Virus record (IMG/VR): IMGVR_UViG_3300009285_000643
Location: 1-43,879 of that record
DNA length: 43,879 bases
Reading direction: 5' to 3' (one strand)
Source: a virus
Shown: positions 5,733-12,451 of the stretch, piece by piece
Position numbering within the stretch: the first letter of the stretch is position 1
How the letters are laid out: the number at the start of each line of letters is the position of its first letter
Notes under the pieces: generated by a model
Seen by the model: only the letters and a program-made list of their open reading frames with translations
What the model was told of the DNA's origin: nothing
The model's database searches: none
Program-made: the position numbers and the translations under genes

Positions 5733-5963
5733 TTAGTCCTCCTGCTGTAGCGACCCGAGCGCGGCATGATAGGGCTTGACCTCTACTGCTGTCATCTCAG
5801 GAGGGTGCGAACTCCACCAACCACCCTGCGAATCATAGTGGTAATACTCGACCTTGCCGCATCGACGACAAGAGCGGACTCCAGCCCTGGGTGACATTTG
5901 CATATATCCGCCGGGCACCCAAGTGCGCTCTTGCCATTTGTGCATGATTCGACACCAGTTCAT
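5733..5963 (-). CDS. Small zinc-finger-like protein (76 aa), DUF1660-style
   Basis: It begins MNWCRIMHKWQERTW and contains CRRCGKVEYYHYD near residue 32. Cys4, His8 and the CRRC pair could bind zinc, a layout like small phage proteins of the C-x(n)-HKW...CRRCG type. ATG 5963 is chosen because AGGAG lies 7 bases upstream; ATG 5969 would be only one base away. Function unknown. Confidence 0.6.
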   Translation of the reverse strand: MNWCRIMHKWQERTWVPGGYMQMSPRAGVRSCRRCGKVEYYHYDSQGGWWSSHPPEMTAVEVKPYHAALGSLQQED

Positions 5964-5973
5964 TGTCATTCTC

Positions 5974-6138
5974 CTAGTGCTCGTGCAGTAGCGAGTGGCT
6001 GAGTTCGTGGCCCTCGTCGTCATAGTCGGCGGGGTCGAAGCTCTCGATGATCGCGCCGCCGCACCCGCACACCATGTCCGTCGCCATCGCGTCGTCTTCC
6101 TCAAATTCGACTTCGCATCGGTTGCATGTGAATCGCAT
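5974..6138 (-). CDS. Zinc-ribbon mini-protein (54 aa)
   Basis: The peptide starts MRFTCNRCEVEFEEDD, has a second pair VCGCGG near residues 23-28, and ends in an acidic, His-rich tail (DDEGHELSHSLLHEH). The two CxC/CxxC knuckles form a zinc ribbon. GAGGAGGTAGACG directly before ATG 6138 is a strong ribosome-binding site. The gene fills the space between its neighbours exactly. Confidence 0.75.
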   Translation of the reverse strand: MRFTCNRCEVEFEEDDAMATDMVCGCGGAIIESFDPADYDDEGHELSHSLLHEH

Positions 6139-6149
6139 CGTCTACCTCC

Positions 6150-6398
6150 TCAGTCGTCGGCGAAGGGGTCGGGCATGTCCGCCGCCCAGTCCGCCGCTGT
6201 CTCAACAGGCGCGTCCTCGGAAGGTTCGCCCGCCGTCTTGCGTTTCTGCCGCTCAATCAACTCCTGCTGCAAAGGGGAGGGGGGAGAAGGGTTGGGAGAA
6301 CGGAGGCAATCCTTGCCCTCACTCCCCCCAGGGGATACTTTCGGCGTAAACCCTCGCCAGAAGTCGCCAAACTCATCCATCGGTCCCATGTTTCTCAT
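6150..6398 (-). CDS. Hypothetical protein overlapping the helicase end
   Basis: Not recognised. It is Pro/Ser-rich in the middle and acidic at the end (ADMPDPFADD), a tail faintly like the SSB C-terminal peptide that recruits partner proteins. The start is uncertain: ATG 6398, 6389 or 6380 (the last lying across the helicase stop as ATGGATGA). Its position behind the DnaB gene suggests a replication accessory role, which is an inference. Confidence 0.55.
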   Translation of the reverse strand: MRNMGPMDEFGDFWRGFTPKVSPGGSEGKDCLRSPNPSPPSPLQQELIERQKRKTAGEPSEDAPVETAADWAADMPDPFADD

Positions 6399-7767
6399 CT
6401 AGGTCATGGAATCTGACGTTACGCCCTGACCACCACGCCTTGAATCTGGCGCGTGGCCCTTGCCGATGTTTTCGGACCACAAACTCCACTTGGTGCAACA
6501 GGCCATCAGGACTCGTGATCGCCGGACTCGGGGCGCGCAATAGGATCTCCATATCGGCCACATGTGCTATGGCCCTTGACTCACGCACTTCCTCCCGCTC
6601 ATTGACCTGGGACAAAGCCAATACCGCACACCGCAGGTCCATCGCCAACGCCTTGATCTTGTCGGCTACATCAGCCACCTCGCGTTCTCGGTTCACACCC
6701 ACTAGTTCTGGGGCGGTAATCTGTAGGTAATCAACTACCACCAGAGAAAGCGGCCCATCCTCGGTCGCTTTTCGACATTGGGTGTGCATTTCGCGCGGGG
6801 TCATCCTCGGCTTGTCGCAGATGATGATGGGGAACTTCTTGGCCGGAAAGTCCGACATCAGATCCTTCTGCTCATCAGTCAATCGCCGCAGACGAATGTC
6901 TTGGAGAGGAATCCCCATCTGCTGAGACAACAACCGTTGCCACAACTCGTCCGCCAACATCTCCAATGAGAAGTACAGCACTCGTTTTCCATGCCAAGCG
7001 TTACGGAGTGCGGCTTGCGTGCCGTAGGCCGTCTTGCCCATCCCAGTAGCCGCCGAGAGAATCGTCAAGGTCCCAGGCGCATGGCCTCCGGTGATCCCAT
7101 CGATGCAGGAAAGACCGGCAAACGCGCCACGGATACCGTAGGGGTGTTCTTGTCGGTAGTCCTCCTCGTCACAATATCGTTCGATGCCCTCGCTGCACAG
7201 ATCCCAAAAGTTCACAAGCGCACCCTTGGACCTGGCCTTGCCGATGCTCAACAACCGTTCCACATCGCGGTTGATTTGATCTTCAACCGTTTCCGGCGGG
7301 GCTTCGTAACCCGATTCCAAATGAATCTGTCGCACGCGTTCAGCGTCGGCGTAATCCCTTACCCGCTGCGCCCAATACGAGGCAACCTCTCCGCAGGGAA
7401 CGGTATCCCACAACTCGACAAGGTACGTTGGACCTCCCACCTTGTCCATCTCGCCCACAAACCGTAGGTAGTGGCAGACAGCGGCAAAGTTCTCCTCACT
7501 GTCTTCATCTGTCACAAACCTTCCCAAGCGTAGCATCCCGCACAGAATCAAGAATACCGTTCGATGCGCTTCTCTTGCAAACTGGTCGGCTACCTGCCGG
7601 AGGTCCTTCGCTTCTTCAATAACCATGCCTTGAGACAGGATCTCCAGGGCCTCCCGACTATGGACGGAGCCGGAGAACATAGCACCTAGACACTTCTGCT
7701 CGGCCTCCAGTCGGCAGGCGTCAATCGAAACCTGTTCCGATGTCTGTCGTTTCTCTGACTTGGCCAT
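6373..7767 (-). CDS. dnaB: Replicative DNA helicase, DnaB family
   Basis: This 464-residue protein has the DnaB layout. The N-terminal helical domain (about 15-145) includes QKCLGAMF and VGGPTYLVELWDTVP. A linker follows, then the RecA-like motor with Walker A SAATGMGKT (238-246), SLEM (267-270), VVVDYLQI (343-350, Walker B region), SQVNER and a C-terminal RKHRQGP loop. It unwinds DNA as a hexamer at the fork. ATG 7767 is supported by GGGGAGGCAAGCG; the frame upstream is not coding. It overlaps the end of the initiator gene by 47 bases, so the two proteins are probably made together. No primase domain is present. Confidence 0.95.
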   Translation of the reverse strand: MAKSEKRQTSEQVSIDACRLEAEQKCLGAMFSGSVHSREALEILSQGMVIEEAKDLRQVADQFAREAHRTVFLILCGMLRLGRFVTDEDSEENFAAVCHYLRFVGEMDKVGGPTYLVELWDTVPCGEVASYWAQRVRDYADAERVRQIHLESGYEAPPETVEDQINRDVERLLSIGKARSKGALVNFWDLCSEGIERYCDEEDYRQEHPYGIRGAFAGLSCIDGITGGHAPGTLTILSAATGMGKTAYGTQAALRNAWHGKRVLYFSLEMLADELWQRLLSQQMGIPLQDIRLRRLTDEQKDLMSDFPAKKFPIIICDKPRMTPREMHTQCRKATEDGPLSLVVVDYLQITAPELVGVNREREVADVADKIKALAMDLRCAVLALSQVNEREEVRESRAIAHVADMEILLRAPSPAITSPDGLLHQVEFVVRKHRQGPRARFKAWWSGRNVRFHDLDEKHGTDG

Positions 7768-8569
7768 CGCTTGCCTCCCCACTGTCATATCCACCCACTT
7801 GATAGTCCAACTCCCCATCCTGGCGAATTGGTCCTTTTTTGAGGGCGGCGAACTTCGTCTGAAACACCCCAGGGCCATGTGTGGCTTGAACCACAAACTT
7901 ATTCTTGGAGGCGAAGAAGTTGTCCATCCTACGTTTGACCTCGACCTCGCCATGTTCTTTGAGTTGCGCCTTTGCGAACTTCCCCAATTGCCCACCTCCG
8001 AAGGGCGGTTTCTCGCCGTAGAGTTTGGACCAAGAATCAATGAAGTATCTTACGAGTTCTCCGGCATTTGGCTCTGAAGGATCGACGGTGCGGTTTTTGC
8101 TTTTTGCACCGTGAGGTTTTAAGTCTAATCTTTTCTCATCTGATCTTATCTCTATCTTATCTGATCTTATCTTATCTGATCTAGCCACATTTTCGGAATT
8201 ATGTGAATTGAATTGCTCTAATTCACAATAAGCATCAGTTTGGTGCTTTCGGAAGTGGTATTTGTCGAAATTCACCACCACAACCTGCCCGTCGTTTCTC
8301 GTAATCTTTCCGTGGCGTTCGCACAATTCCAGGGCTTTATCGATAGTTCGCTTGGGAACCTTGAGGATTCTTGGCAATGACTCCTCGTGCGGGATTATGT
8401 GTCCATGATCATTGGACTGTCCCGCCAGACAGATCAGATCGATCCACACCGATCTACACGCTGGATCAAGCTCTTCGCGCGTTGTTCCCATTAACATCTT
8501 ATTGACATTCAATTGCACAAAATCGAGTGGTGCGCGTGGACGGCCTCTTTTTGCCGCTTTCTTAGCCAC
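7721..8569 (-). CDS. Replication initiator / replisome organiser-type protein
   Basis: This 282-residue protein starts with a basic segment (MAKKAAKRGRPR), followed by a winged-helix-like N-terminal domain (about 15-110: RSVWIDLICLAGQSNDHGHI, LKVPKRTIDKALELCERHGKI). This matches phage replisome organisers that bind origin DNA. A hydrophilic linker (about 118-165) is encoded by the iteron-like DNA. The C-terminal domain (YFIDSWSKLYGEKPPFGGGQLGKFAKAQL) resembles DnaB-loading parts of such proteins. The start is GTG 8569 with a weak ribosome-binding site; a short upstream open frame overlaps it and may couple translation. It should open the origin and load the neighbouring DnaB. Confidence 0.8.
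   Translation of the reverse strand: MAKKAAKRGRPRAPLDFVQLNVNKMLMGTTREELDPACRSVWIDLICLAGQSNDHGHIIPHEESLPRILKVPKRTIDKALELCERHGKITRNDGQVVVVNFDKYHFRKHQTDAYCELEQFNSHNSENVARSDKIRSDKIEIRSDEKRLDLKPHGAKSKNRTVDPSEPNAGELVRYFIDSWSKLYGEKPPFGGGQLGKFAKAQLKEHGEVEVKRRMDNFFASKNKFVVQATHGPGVFQTKFAALKKGPIRQDGELDYQVGGYDSGEASDGQVRETTDIGTGFD
8133..8227. other. Candidate replication origin: iterons plus AT-rich palindrome inside the initiator gene
   Basis: ATCTTATCTGATCT occurs at 8154-8167 and 8169-8182 (exact copies, 15-bp period), with a 12/14 match at 8133-8146. An AT-rich stretch follows with the perfect inverted repeat TGTGAATT (8202-8209) / AATTCACA (8220-8227). Origins inside the initiator gene, with iterons next to an AT-rich unwinding element, are well known from lambdoid phages (the O gene). 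Confidence 0.6.
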
Positions 8570-8708
8570 ATTGGTCTACCTGTCTTGCAAGAAAGAGGAC
8601 CGCCCTAGAGGATAACCAGGCATACTTGAGGGCACGCATGGGGACGGCCTCTTCCTTGCAAAAAGGGGAGTAAACTGGGGGGCTGATTATCCCACTCCTT
8701 GTATTCAT
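8562..8708 (-). CDS. Possible small leader ORF before the initiator (48 aa)
   Basis: The open frame from ATG 8708 (GAGGGCCGT upstream) ends at a TAA that overlaps the initiator GTG by 8 bases. The C-terminal part (MRALKYAWLSSRAVLFLARQVDQCG) could also start alone at 8639. Because the initiator has a weak ribosome-binding site, translation of this frame could drive it. It overlaps the long hairpin at 8585-8661, so it may equally be just part of a structured leader. Confidence 0.3.
   Translation of the reverse strand: MNTRSGIISPPVYSPFCKEEAVPMRALKYAWLSSRAVLFLARQVDQCG
8585..8661 (-). promoter_or_regulatory. Structured leader of the initiator gene (17-bp stem)
   Basis: 8585-8602 pairs with 8645-8661: 17 pairs with one mismatch and one bulged base; a smaller GCCCT/AGGGC stem lies inside. 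It ends about 16 bases before the initiator start codon (8569). The RNA could control initiator translation. There is no T-tract, so a terminator is unlikely. Confidence 0.5.
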
Positions 8709-8736
8709 ACGGCCCTCTACCCCTGCTTCGGCGCGG

Positions 8737-8961
8737 CTACGGGGATTCCTCCTGCTCCTTTTCGACCTGTGCAATCGTGGCAAGACGCAACCCTTCAATC
8801 GCCTCCGGCAATCCGGCTATGCACTGCTGCTGATAAATCGCCTGAATCACCGACGTCAACGCGCCGAGAACTTCGTAAACGTTCAACTTTGAATGAACGG
8901 CCAAATCGAATATCTTTTTGCTGAAATCGCGCCCGCGATCTTCGCTCCGATCATTCGTCAT
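8737..8961 (-). CDS. Small helical protein (74 aa)
   Basis: Not recognised. It starts MTNDRSEDRGRDFSKKIFDLA and continues as helices with SVIQAIYQQQ and an acidic end (EKEQEESP). ATG 8961 has AAGGAGGCGTG directly upstream and overlaps the previous stop (TGATG). It is probably a helical regulator or adaptor in the replication block. Confidence 0.65.
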   Translation of the reverse strand: MTNDRSEDRGRDFSKKIFDLAVHSKLNVYEVLGALTSVIQAIYQQQCIAGLPEAIEGLRLATIAQVEKEQEESP

Positions 8962-9194
8962 CACGCCTCCTTCATCGCGAACCTGTCGCAGCCCGTACAC
9001 CGGCGGATCAGGTCATAGTCGCTGTCTAGCCCTTCGTCGCCTGCCTCCGAGTGTATCAACCCGCCACACACGCACTTGGCCGGATAATGGACCTTCTGCC
9101 AAGACGGGTTATGACACCCGAAGCAGTCAGGATCTCGCGGACGATGGTACGGCCCAAGTGCCCAGTCCCAGTCCTTACGTACCCTGCGTGCCAT
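8961..9194 (-). CDS. Zinc-ribbon protein (77 aa)
   Basis: Three Cys pairs (CFGC near 25, CVCG near 41, CTGC near 66) with an intervening His give a zinc-ribbon type protein; basic and Trp-rich at the start (MARRVRKDWDWALG). The ribosome-binding site GGAGGCGTGAC lies in the end of the upstream gene. Function unknown. Confidence 0.7.
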   Translation of the reverse strand: MARRVRKDWDWALGPYHRPRDPDCFGCHNPSWQKVHYPAKCVCGGLIHSEAGDEGLDSDYDLIRRCTGCDRFAMKEA

Positions 9195-9195
9195 G

Positions 9196-9996
9196 TCACG
9201 CCTCCTCCGGCCAGACCTTCTCGATCAGCGCGGGCACATGCGGCGGCAGATGCCATCTGTACAGTGAAATCTGCGCCGCCTCGATCTCCTGTGCCTGCTC
9301 CAGCATCCGCTCGAAGTGCTCGGGGTCTTTCTGCCACTGCCCACTGCCCGGTTCCAAGGCGCGCTGCGCCGGCGGGACAGCCCACAGATTGGCGAACTCG
9401 AACTCCTGGACTTTATGGGGAACCTCGTAGTCGTCGCCCATCCAGTCAGCGGCTGCGAGCCACTTCTCATCGTTGCCCCAGCAGTAGGCCCCGAGGGTCA
9501 CCCCCGCCGCGGCCGCGAACTGGCAGTAGTGCCACGCGAGGTCGCTCTTAGCTTGCAGGTGATCCGCGTCCGACATGCCCGAAGGCTTCAGCCAGGCCGG
9601 TATGCCGACCGGCAGGATTTTTTGAGCTAAGAATGCGTTATAGACCGTGTAGGCGTCCGCCAGAATCCCGGCTGCAATTTTCGCGTTGGGAGTGTCATCC
9701 ACTTTCCACATCTCGCCCTTGTCGCCAATTGCCAGCACAAACGATTGGGGATGCAAGACCGAGACGACATCCTCCAATTCGCGCAGAGTGGGCGGCGTCC
9801 AGGTTGGGGTGAGTCGCAACTGGATCTGCACGTCAGGATGGGCGTTGCGCCAAGCGCCGATGGGCGCTCTCAGCTCTAGAAATTGGGCATAGATCCCCTC
9901 TACTTCGATGGCGTCGAAGAGTTTGGGAATCTTCGCTGTATCTAGGGTCGGCAACTGATAGAACCACCAGCACCGCCCCACAATCCGTGGTCTCAC
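9196..9996 (-). CDS. Hypothetical protein, possible TIM-barrel-like fold (266 aa)
   Basis: This is a full-length, well-started gene (GTG 9996 overlapping the upstream stop as GTGA, with GAAGGAGGA before it). The sequence alternates predicted strands and helices with acidic/aromatic strand ends: YAQFLELRAPIG, VQIQLRLTPTW, SFVLAIGDKGEMW, ILPVGIPAWL, VTLGAYCWGNDEKW, AQISLYRWHL. This is suggestive of a (beta/alpha)8 hydrolase-like barrel, but no family motif is certain. It is unusual in a replication block, where a sugar- or nucleoside-processing enzyme would be unexpected. No signal peptide is seen. Confidence 0.65.
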   Translation of the reverse strand: MRPRIVGRCWWFYQLPTLDTAKIPKLFDAIEVEGIYAQFLELRAPIGAWRNAHPDVQIQLRLTPTWTPPTLRELEDVVSVLHPQSFVLAIGDKGEMWKVDDTPNAKIAAGILADAYTVYNAFLAQKILPVGIPAWLKPSGMSDADHLQAKSDLAWHYCQFAAAAGVTLGAYCWGNDEKWLAAADWMGDDYEVPHKVQEFEFANLWAVPPAQRALEPGSGQWQKDPEHFERMLEQAQEIEAAQISLYRWHLPPHVPALIEKVWPEEA

Positions 9997-10394
9997 TTCT
10001 CCTCCTTCTCCGCGAACTCCGGGAACAGCCGCTGAACGTCGGTCAGGGACTCTGACAGGTCATCTGCATCTGCTTCCCATTGGCATTCCCTCATGTCCTT
10101 ACACGCTCTCTCGACCCAATATCTCAATTTCTGCGCCGCGTTGCGCCGGGCCGCGTCGTCAGGGGGCGGGTGATCGTAAACATGAAGCATCTCTACGCTC
10201 GTCATGCGTTCGCTTGCCAAGTCCGCCTCCTGACGCAATCCCCGCACATCCTCCCGTAGTTTTCGCACATGCGCCGCCAGGTCGGAGAGTCCACTTGCCA
10301 AAACGTCATCACGTAGTCCCTCGGCTGTGCGGTTCTCTTTCAGTCGGTGCCGCAATCCAACTAGTTCGTCGATGACCTCGCTCAGACTTTTCAT
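9993..10394 (-). CDS. Coiled-coil protein (133 aa), paralogue of the 10585 gene
   Basis: This is a helical protein with long heptad-like stretches. It shares with the 10585-10968 product the blocks DLAAHVRKLREDV and DDAARRNAA, in the same order and spacing, so the two arose by duplication. A central spacer contains YDHPPPDDAARR. Ribosome-binding GAGGCGAC precedes ATG 10394. The role is unknown; such proteins occur in multiple copies in some phages. Confidence 0.7.
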   Translation of the reverse strand: MKSLSEVIDELVGLRHRLKENRTAEGLRDDVLASGLSDLAAHVRKLREDVRGLRQEADLASERMTSVEMLHVYDHPPPDDAARRNAAQKLRYWVERACKDMRECQWEADADDLSESLTDVQRLFPEFAEKEEK

Positions 10395-10495
10395 GTCGCC
10401 TCCTCAATTGCGGGCGGGCCGTGGGCCTGGGCGCTCGGACGGGCGCATTTCCCAGGAGTTCCCGTCCTAACCGTTTTGCCACGACCCGCCCAAAC

Positions 10496-10572
10496 TGCGG
10501 CCCCGGTTCCGCCGGTAGATAGGTTCCCAGCGGTAACGTCTGCATAGCCCTATCCCTGACGCCGGGGCCGCA
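10496..10572 (-). ncRNA. Candidate structured RNA with nested stems (~77 nt)
   Basis: An 11-bp perfect closing stem joins 10496-10506 and 10562-10572. Inside it, 10518-10523 pairs with 10549-10554 (GATAGG/CCTATC). It lies in the 190-base gap between the two coiled-coil paralogues. A weak open frame (10309-10581) crosses it but has poor start signals and overlaps its neighbour by 86 bases. It may be a processing site, an sRNA or a regulatory leader; no known RNA family is recognised. Confidence 0.45.
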
Positions 10573-10584
10573 AACCGTCACGCC

Positions 10585-10968
10585 TCAACTGCCCACTAAC
10601 GGCGATTCGTTGGCTAACCCGATCAGACAATCGAGGGTTGCCAGCACACATGTCATCCACCTCCTTTCCGCTTCCCGCGCCGCATCGCGCCGGGCCGCGT
10701 CGTCCGCAGGCGAGGCGGATTGCTCCAGACCAAACACTACCTTGCCTTGATGGTGATGATGGTTGGTCATTTGTGTTCCCAGATCCGCTAAGTCGGCGGT
10801 TAGCGAGTATATCGTTTGTAGATGTGCATCCACGTCCCGCCGCAGTTTTCGCACGTGCGCCGCCAGGTCCGCGATGTCCTTGTGAATCATTCTCCAGATG
10901 GACTCCTCAGATGGATGCCCATCCGCCGCTTGTCTCTCTCTCGCCTCGATCTCCTCCAGCGTTCTCAT
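10585..10968 (-). CDS. Coiled-coil protein (127 aa), paralogue of the 9993 gene
   Basis: It has the same DLAAHVRKLRRDV and DDAARRDAA blocks as the product of 9993-10394, with different N- and C-termini (ending LIGLANESPLVGS). A His run (NHHHHQ, about residues 70-75) is a local oddity and might bind metal. ATG 10968 is preceded by GAGGAGGCGAC. The structured RNA at 10496-10572 separates the two copies. Confidence 0.7.
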   Translation of the reverse strand: MRTLEEIEARERQAADGHPSEESIWRMIHKDIADLAAHVRKLRRDVDAHLQTIYSLTADLADLGTQMTNHHHHQGKVVFGLEQSASPADDAARRDAAREAERRWMTCVLATLDCLIGLANESPLVGS

Positions 10969-10987
10969 GTCGCCTCCTCCTCATCAC

Positions 10988-11209
10988 TCATGGGCCGCGC
11001 ACCAACAACCGTACGACAATCCAAAGAAGCGGCATCGCACCCAGCACAAACAAGAGATACATGAATCCACGATAGTTCTCGCGACGCAGGGAACGAAGGC
11101 GGCGTAGTAGGTACTGATTTTCATCTAGTAGTGATTGTATGATTTCCTCACTACCAAGATTAGATGCTCCAGCCAAAACCGCCCCGGTTGTCGTGAAGTC
11201 CTCTACCAT
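10988..11209 (-). CDS. Small C-terminally anchored membrane protein (73 aa)
   Basis: An N-terminal cytosolic helical part (about 1-45, with LLDENQYLLRRLRSLRREN) is followed by one transmembrane span (about 50-70, YLLFVLGAMPLLWIVVRLLV) at the very end: a tail-anchored topology. ATG 11209 lies 14 bases after the upstream stop, with AGGAGG 12 bases before. Coiled-coil plus tail anchor suggests a membrane-tethered scaffold; not a clear holin. Confidence 0.6.
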   Translation of the reverse strand: MVEDFTTTGAVLAGASNLGSEEIIQSLLDENQYLLRRLRSLRRENYRGFMYLLFVLGAMPLLWIVVRLLVRGP

Positions 11210-11225
11210 ATCAGCCGCTTGCCTC

Positions 11226-11708
11226 CTACTCACCGCCCGCCTCCGGGAATATCGTCTTGCCGTCCCACGGACAGTTGGGACATTCCCTAGCATGCAGTGC
11301 CTCGATCTCCGCGTCGCAGTCGGCCCTGGCCGTGACGTAGTCGGCCCTGGCCTTATCGTAGTTGGCCCTGGCCTTATCGTAGTTGGCCCTGACCGTGACG
11401 TAGTCGGCCCTGACCGTGACGTAGTCGGCCCTGGCCGTGACGTAGTCGGCCCTGGCCTTGTCGTAGTCGGCCCCGACCTTGCAGGCCTTGTCGTAGTTGG
11501 CCCTGGCCTTATCGTAGTTGTCCCCGGCCTTGGCCAGGCGTTCGGGTAACGGCCCAACCACCGGCTTGAACAATCGGAGGCGAAGCTCGACTTCATCCGC
11601 AGGTTTCTCCCTGCGGATGTATTCCTGCCGCACCTCGAACGGCTTGGTCAGGGGTTCGCACAGGATCTGGTGATGCACATGCCACGCAAACCGAACACCT
11701 TCACTCAC
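11226..11708 (-). CDS. Heptad-repeat coiled-coil protein with C-terminal Cys motif
   Basis: About residues 64-135 consist of 7-residue repeats (ANYDKAR, ADYVTAR, ADYVTVR, with one irregular insert), encoded by 21-bp tandem DNA repeats. The C-terminus has HARECPNCPWDGKTIF, a possible metal site. The N-terminal domain (1-60) is basic and unrecognised. The GTG start 11708 follows a GAGGAGGCGGG site. Together with the 3056 gene this is the second Asp/Tyr/Lys/Arg-rich repeat protein of the phage; repeat number is likely to vary between relatives. Confidence 0.75.
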   Translation of the reverse strand: MSEGVRFAWHVHHQILCEPLTKPFEVRQEYIRREKPADEVELRLRLFKPVVGPLPERLAKAGDNYDKARANYDKACKVGADYDKARADYVTARADYVTVRADYVTVRANYDKARANYDKARADYVTARADCDAEIEALHARECPNCPWDGKTIFPEAGGE

Positions 11709-11730
11709 CGCCCGCCTCCTCCTCCCTTAT

Positions 11731-11958
11731 TCACGCCTCGTCATCCTCAAGTTCTCGCCGAAAGTGCCAGGTCGGCTCGCCTGTCACGCACTCCAAGAAC
11801 TGAATCGGTATGGCATCGTGGACAATACGCATACCGAATCGCGTCGGCTCGTCCCCCACCCCATCCTCTGCCTCAAGGCAGATGCGCCCACCGCTTCCTA
11901 TTGGCGATCCTACTGATGGCACTGGAATGGCAATGATAGTCCCTTGCGATCTCTGCAT
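11731..11958 (-). CDS. Hypothetical protein overlapping the HNH gene end (75 aa)
   Basis: Not recognised. It starts MQRSQGTIIAIPVPSVG after GAGAGGTGA (ATG 11958; GTG 11967 is possible) and overlaps the end of the upstream HNH gene by 86 bases in another frame. Such a long overlap is unusual here. It suggests that the HNH gene arrived by insertion and its C-terminus now runs into this gene. Confidence 0.55.
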   Translation of the reverse strand: MQRSQGTIIAIPVPSVGSPIGSGGRICLEAEDGVGDEPTRFGMRIVHDAIPIQFLECVTGEPTWHFRRELEDDEA

Positions 11959-12451
11959 ATCGCTCACCTCTCCCCGTTCTGGTCCGGATGTCTCTGACTT
12001 GGATGTCGCTGAATCTAGCGTGTCGATTCTCTTCGCCCTTGCCCCTCAACGTAGCGCGACCCTTATTCTCTGAATCGAAGAAGTTGTCCGCATTTGTCCC
12101 CAGAAAGAGGTGCTCAGGATTGACACACTTCGGATTGTCACATAGATGGCAGACACACAGCCCCTCCGGTATGGGACCGTAGACATTGGCGAAGACAACA
12201 CGATGAGCACGAACTGTACGTCCTTTATCGCCCAGTTTGCCATAGCCCTTCTGAGTGGTATGTCCAATCCACTCAATACAGCCGCTATCAGACTCCCGGC
12301 ACTGAGACAGTAATCGACGGAAAAGCGGTAAGTTGCGATCAAATGCCGCCCCCACCACACCACTACTCACATCCTCAAGGACAGCCCACGGCGGCACCGT
12401 TGGTTGGACATTAGTTTCACGCAGATGTGCCATGCGTACTATGTCGCTCAT
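11873..12451 (-). CDS. HNH homing endonuclease
   Basis: The central HNH_3-type domain (about 55-130) includes CIEWIGHTTQKGYGKL, RAHRVVFANVYGPIP, VCHLCDNPKCVNPEHLFLGT and DNFFDSENKGR. The active His lies in AHR and metal/structural residues in CHLCDNPxCVNP. The C-terminal part (ARFSDIQVRDIRTR...YAEIARDYHCHSSAISRIANRKRW) is a DNA-binding helix-turn-helix (NUMOD-like). This is the usual layout of free-standing phage homing endonucleases. It has a very strong ribosome-binding site (AAGGAGGTGATG) and sits inside the recombination gene cluster. Confidence 0.9.
   Translation of the reverse strand: MSDIVRMAHLRETNVQPTVPPWAVLEDVSSGVVGAAFDRNLPLFRRLLSQCRESDSGCIEWIGHTTQKGYGKLGDKGRTVRAHRVVFANVYGPIPEGLCVCHLCDNPKCVNPEHLFLGTNADNFFDSENKGRATLRGKGEENRHARFSDIQVRDIRTRTGRGERYAEIARDYHCHSSAISRIANRKRWAHLP

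Noticed and set aside
10309-10581. 90-codon minus-strand frame in the gap between the coiled-coil paralogues
   Set aside because: Poor start signal, 86-base overlap with the next gene and Arg/Pro-rich translation; the nested stems explain the gap better. Not fully excluded.
11330-11520. CRISPR array
   Set aside because: The 21-bp units are in-frame coding repeats without unique spacers, giving the ADYVTAR-type heptads.
10988-11596. Minus-strand frame with TTRPGP repeats
   Set aside because: It is the shifted frame of the heptad-repeat gene at 11226-11708; only the C-terminal part (from 11209) is a real gene.
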